Below, piece after piece: positions 6,562 to 8,190 of a DNA stretch of 8,190 bases. The position numbers and the translations under genes were made by a program. The stretch's first letter is position 1; each line of letters opens with the position of its first letter. The notes beneath the pieces are model-generated. The model did not search any database and was not told the origin of the DNA. It saw nothing but the letters and a program-made list of their open reading frames with translations. Source of the stretch: CAYMLQ01 sp964390795 (GTDB lineage Bacteria > Verrucomicrobiota > Kiritimatiellia > RFP12 > UBA1067); NCBI GenBank assembly GCA_964390795.1, contig CAYMLQ010000282.1, positions 1 to 8,190 of the forward strand. Reading direction: 5' to 3'.

Positions 6562-8190
6562 CTACGGCAAAGACAGCAGGAAGTCGTATGAGCCGTTATA
6601 GGTGAAAGGCGTCATGATCGGAAGGCCGTTCGGATCGTCTCTCCCCGAGTCGAACCATCCCTTTTCCGCCGACAAGAAGAACCCTCGTCCCTCCGTGTCG
6701 CCTTCCTCCCGCACCGGCGTCAGCACGCCCGCGAACGAAAAGGTCTTCGACGTGTGCGTCCATGTCTCCACACCGGTCGTCGCGTCCAGCACAGACGCGT
6801 AATCGTACCACGCCTTGAACGAACCGCTGAACAGGCCCGTCGCCCGCAGGTACGTAAAGGTCAGCCCGCTCATGTTGGCCACGCCGTCTCCCGTCGTGTC
6901 GACGGTGTAGTCGTAGGAGGCGGACAGGCCCTCCCGGCGCGGCGTATCGGCGCGCGGCGCGGCCAGACCCGTGCCCACACTTGTGGCGGGCGTGGCGGGC
7001 GTGACGCCCAACACCAACCCGTTGGGCGTGGCGTCCTCCACAGCGGACATGGGCAGCTCAACCGTCTCGGTCATTTTACCTGTGTGCGTCTCATCCCGCC
7101 ACTCCGTGTTCTTAACCAACGCATTCAGCACGGGAAGCGTCACGCCGCCCACCGACAGTCCGTGCTCATAGAAGGTGCGCAGATTGATCAGGGCGTTGTA
7201 CCATCCGCCGCTCAGCGCAAGCGTGCGGGCGAAGCCCGTGCCGTAGAAGCGTGTGGCCTGCGGGCTGCGGCTGTCCCATTTCCCCTCCAGCATCCGCAAG
7301 AAAGGCACCGAACTGTCCCCGGTCCTGTCGAACTCGACAACGCCGAAGACGCAACCGCCCTGATAGGCGACAGGCGAGCTGTACAGCACCGCTTGGGCAC
7401 CCATACTCTCGTCGGTGAGCAACGGCCCGCTCTGCGACACCGCTGTGCCGTCGGCCAGTTTGCCCGCGACCTTGACGCCGCCGACCCGGTCCACGGTGAA
7501 CGTCAGATAGCCGCTGCCGTAATCGGCGCCTCCTGCCAACGTGGCCGTATAGTAGCCGGTGAAGTTTGTGGCTACGGCCGCCATCCCGGCGTCCCTCCAG
7601 GTGTTACGGTACAGGTGGACCTCGCAGGTGCCGACCACGCCATCATGCGCTCCGTTCGCCATGCCCAAAAACTGTAGCGCGCTCCCGTCGTATGGGGGAG
7701 GCACCAGTTGGACTCTGAAACTCAGGGGCATGACCACCTTTCCTGCCTTTGCAACGGCCTCAAAGCCAAGCTCGTCAAAGCCTTTTTCCGTTGGCAGATA
7801 GGAGGCGGCGCTGAAGGCGAAGTTGGTTCCTCCGCAGAGGAATTTTCCGGTGATCTTTCCCTGCGCGGTGACGCTCATGGACGCCACGCCGGGGCGTGCC
7901 TTCGTATCGACAAAAATATATTTCAAGAAGGCGACTCCGTCAAACGTGCCCTGTGCCCATTTCGGCAGCGGCGCCACCGTGAACGTGTAGGTCTGCGGGG
8001 CCGCAGCGCCCTTGGCGTTCGTTGCGCCGAGGGTCACGTTGCGCGTTCCCGCCTGGGTTGGCACGCCCGAGATCACCCCCGTCACCGGATTGAGCGCCAG
8101 GCCGGCCGGCAGCGTGGTCGCGGTGAACTTGGCCGGCAGCGCGCCGTCGTCCACCTCGATCACCGCGTGGTACGCCACGCCGACCATGCA
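6562..8190 (-). CDS. Beta-rich protein with He_PIG-type Ig domain, 5' end outside window
   Basis: The frame is open through the window end; the stop is TAG at 6562-6564. An ATG at 8187 exists, but the codon before it is sense (Cys) and the ATG falls inside the first strand of an Ig domain, so the true start probably lies upstream. Counting from that ATG, residues 1-73 match the putative-Ig pattern (LPAGLALNPVTGVISGVPT, AGTRNVTLGATNAKG). Three related beta-sandwich-like units follow. One is about 78-195 (WAQGTFDG, ASMSVTAQGKITGKF), one about 208-330 (GYYTATLAGG, GYLTFTVDRVGGVKVAGKL) and one about 420-541 (LTFTYLRATGLFSGSFKAW, TFSFAGVLTP). The pattern aromatic-strand, 'G-x-hydrophobic-S/A-G-K/S', then a second strand recurs in each. 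No catalytic motif, transmembrane helix or sorting signal is seen at the C-terminus. A secreted or cell-surface structural or adhesive role is an inference from domain type. Confidence 0.8.
   Translation of the reverse strand, partial: CMVGVAYHAVIEVDDGALPAKFTATTLPAGLALNPVTGVISGVPTQAGTRNVTLGATNAKGAAAPQTYTFTVAPLPKWAQGTFDGVAFLKYIFVDTKARPGVASMSVTAQGKITGKFLCGGTNFAFSAASYLPTEKGFDELGFEAVAKAGKVVMPLSFRVQLVPPPYDGSALQFLGMANGAHDGVVGTCEVHLYRNTWRDAGMAAVATNFTGYYTATLAGGADYGSGYLTFTVDRVGGVKVAGKLADGTAVSQSGPLLTDESMGAQAVLYSSPVAYQGGCVFGVVEFDRTGDSSVPFLRMLEGKWDSRSPQATRFYGTGFARTLALSGGWYNALINLRTFYEHGLSVGGVTLPVLNALVKNTEWRDETHTGKMTETVELPMSAVEDATPNGLVLGVTPATPATSVGTGLAAPRADTPRREGLSASYDYTVDTTGDGVANMSGLTFTYLRATGLFSGSFKAWYDYASVLDATTGVETWTHTSKTFSFAGVLTPVREEGDTEGRGFFLSAEKGWFDSGRDDPNGLPIMTPFTYNGSYDFLLSLP

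Noticed and set aside
5214..6605. A 463-codon open frame on the plus strand opposite the metal ATPase
   Set aside because: The product is Arg/Gly/His-rich with no recognisable motif. The opposite strand encodes an intact ATPase with every family signature, so this is an antisense shadow of GC-rich codons.
8185..8187. ATG at 8187 as the true start of the Ig-like gene
   Set aside because: The frame continues upstream to the window edge, and the ATG lies within the first strand of the Ig domain with no signal peptide after it.

Overview
The window is GC-rich (by eye roughly two thirds G+C) and reads as accessory chromosomal DNA of a Gram-negative-type bacterium. Three things suggest the PVC superphylum, perhaps Kiritimatiellota or a relative: a very large secreted multidomain glycoside hydrolase, a secreted 'putative Ig' (He_PIG-type) beta-rich protein, and dispersed GC-rich palindromic repeats starting GGTAG and ending CTACC. 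The taxonomic placement is an inference from style, not from a marker gene.

Layout. Positions 1-2876 (minus strand) carry the N-terminal 958 codons of a secreted clan GH-A glycoside hydrolase, whose 3' end lies beyond the window start. A 54-bp palindromic element sits in frame inside it at 147-200. Positions 2877-2995 are a short, comparatively AT-rich divergent intergenic region. Positions 2996-3979 (plus) encode FabH, the ketoacyl-ACP synthase III that starts fatty-acid synthesis. Positions 3980-4340 hold no gene. They contain two copies of a 70-73-bp double-hairpin repeat, related in architecture to the element inside the glycosidase, and then an AT-rich nested inverted repeat built of four TAATCGTAATC-type 11-mers. 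Positions 4341-6542 (minus) encode a complete Zn/Cd/Pb-type P1B-2 ATPase (ZntA/CadA-like). Positions 6562-8190 (minus) encode the C-terminal 542 residues of a beta-rich protein whose 5' end lies beyond the window end.

How the genes relate. I see no single pathway. FabH stands alone, away from the usual fab/plsX/acpP cluster. The glycosidase faces away from it and appears to have its own ribosome-binding site. The ATPase starts only 19 bp after the Ig-like gene ends and may be cotranscribed with it, although their roles do not obviously match. The most unusual content is the repeat family: a hairpin module found in two intergenic copies also occurs, inverted, inside a coding sequence, where it adds 18 residues without breaking the frame. 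I found no RNA genes, CRISPR array, insertion sequence or transposase.
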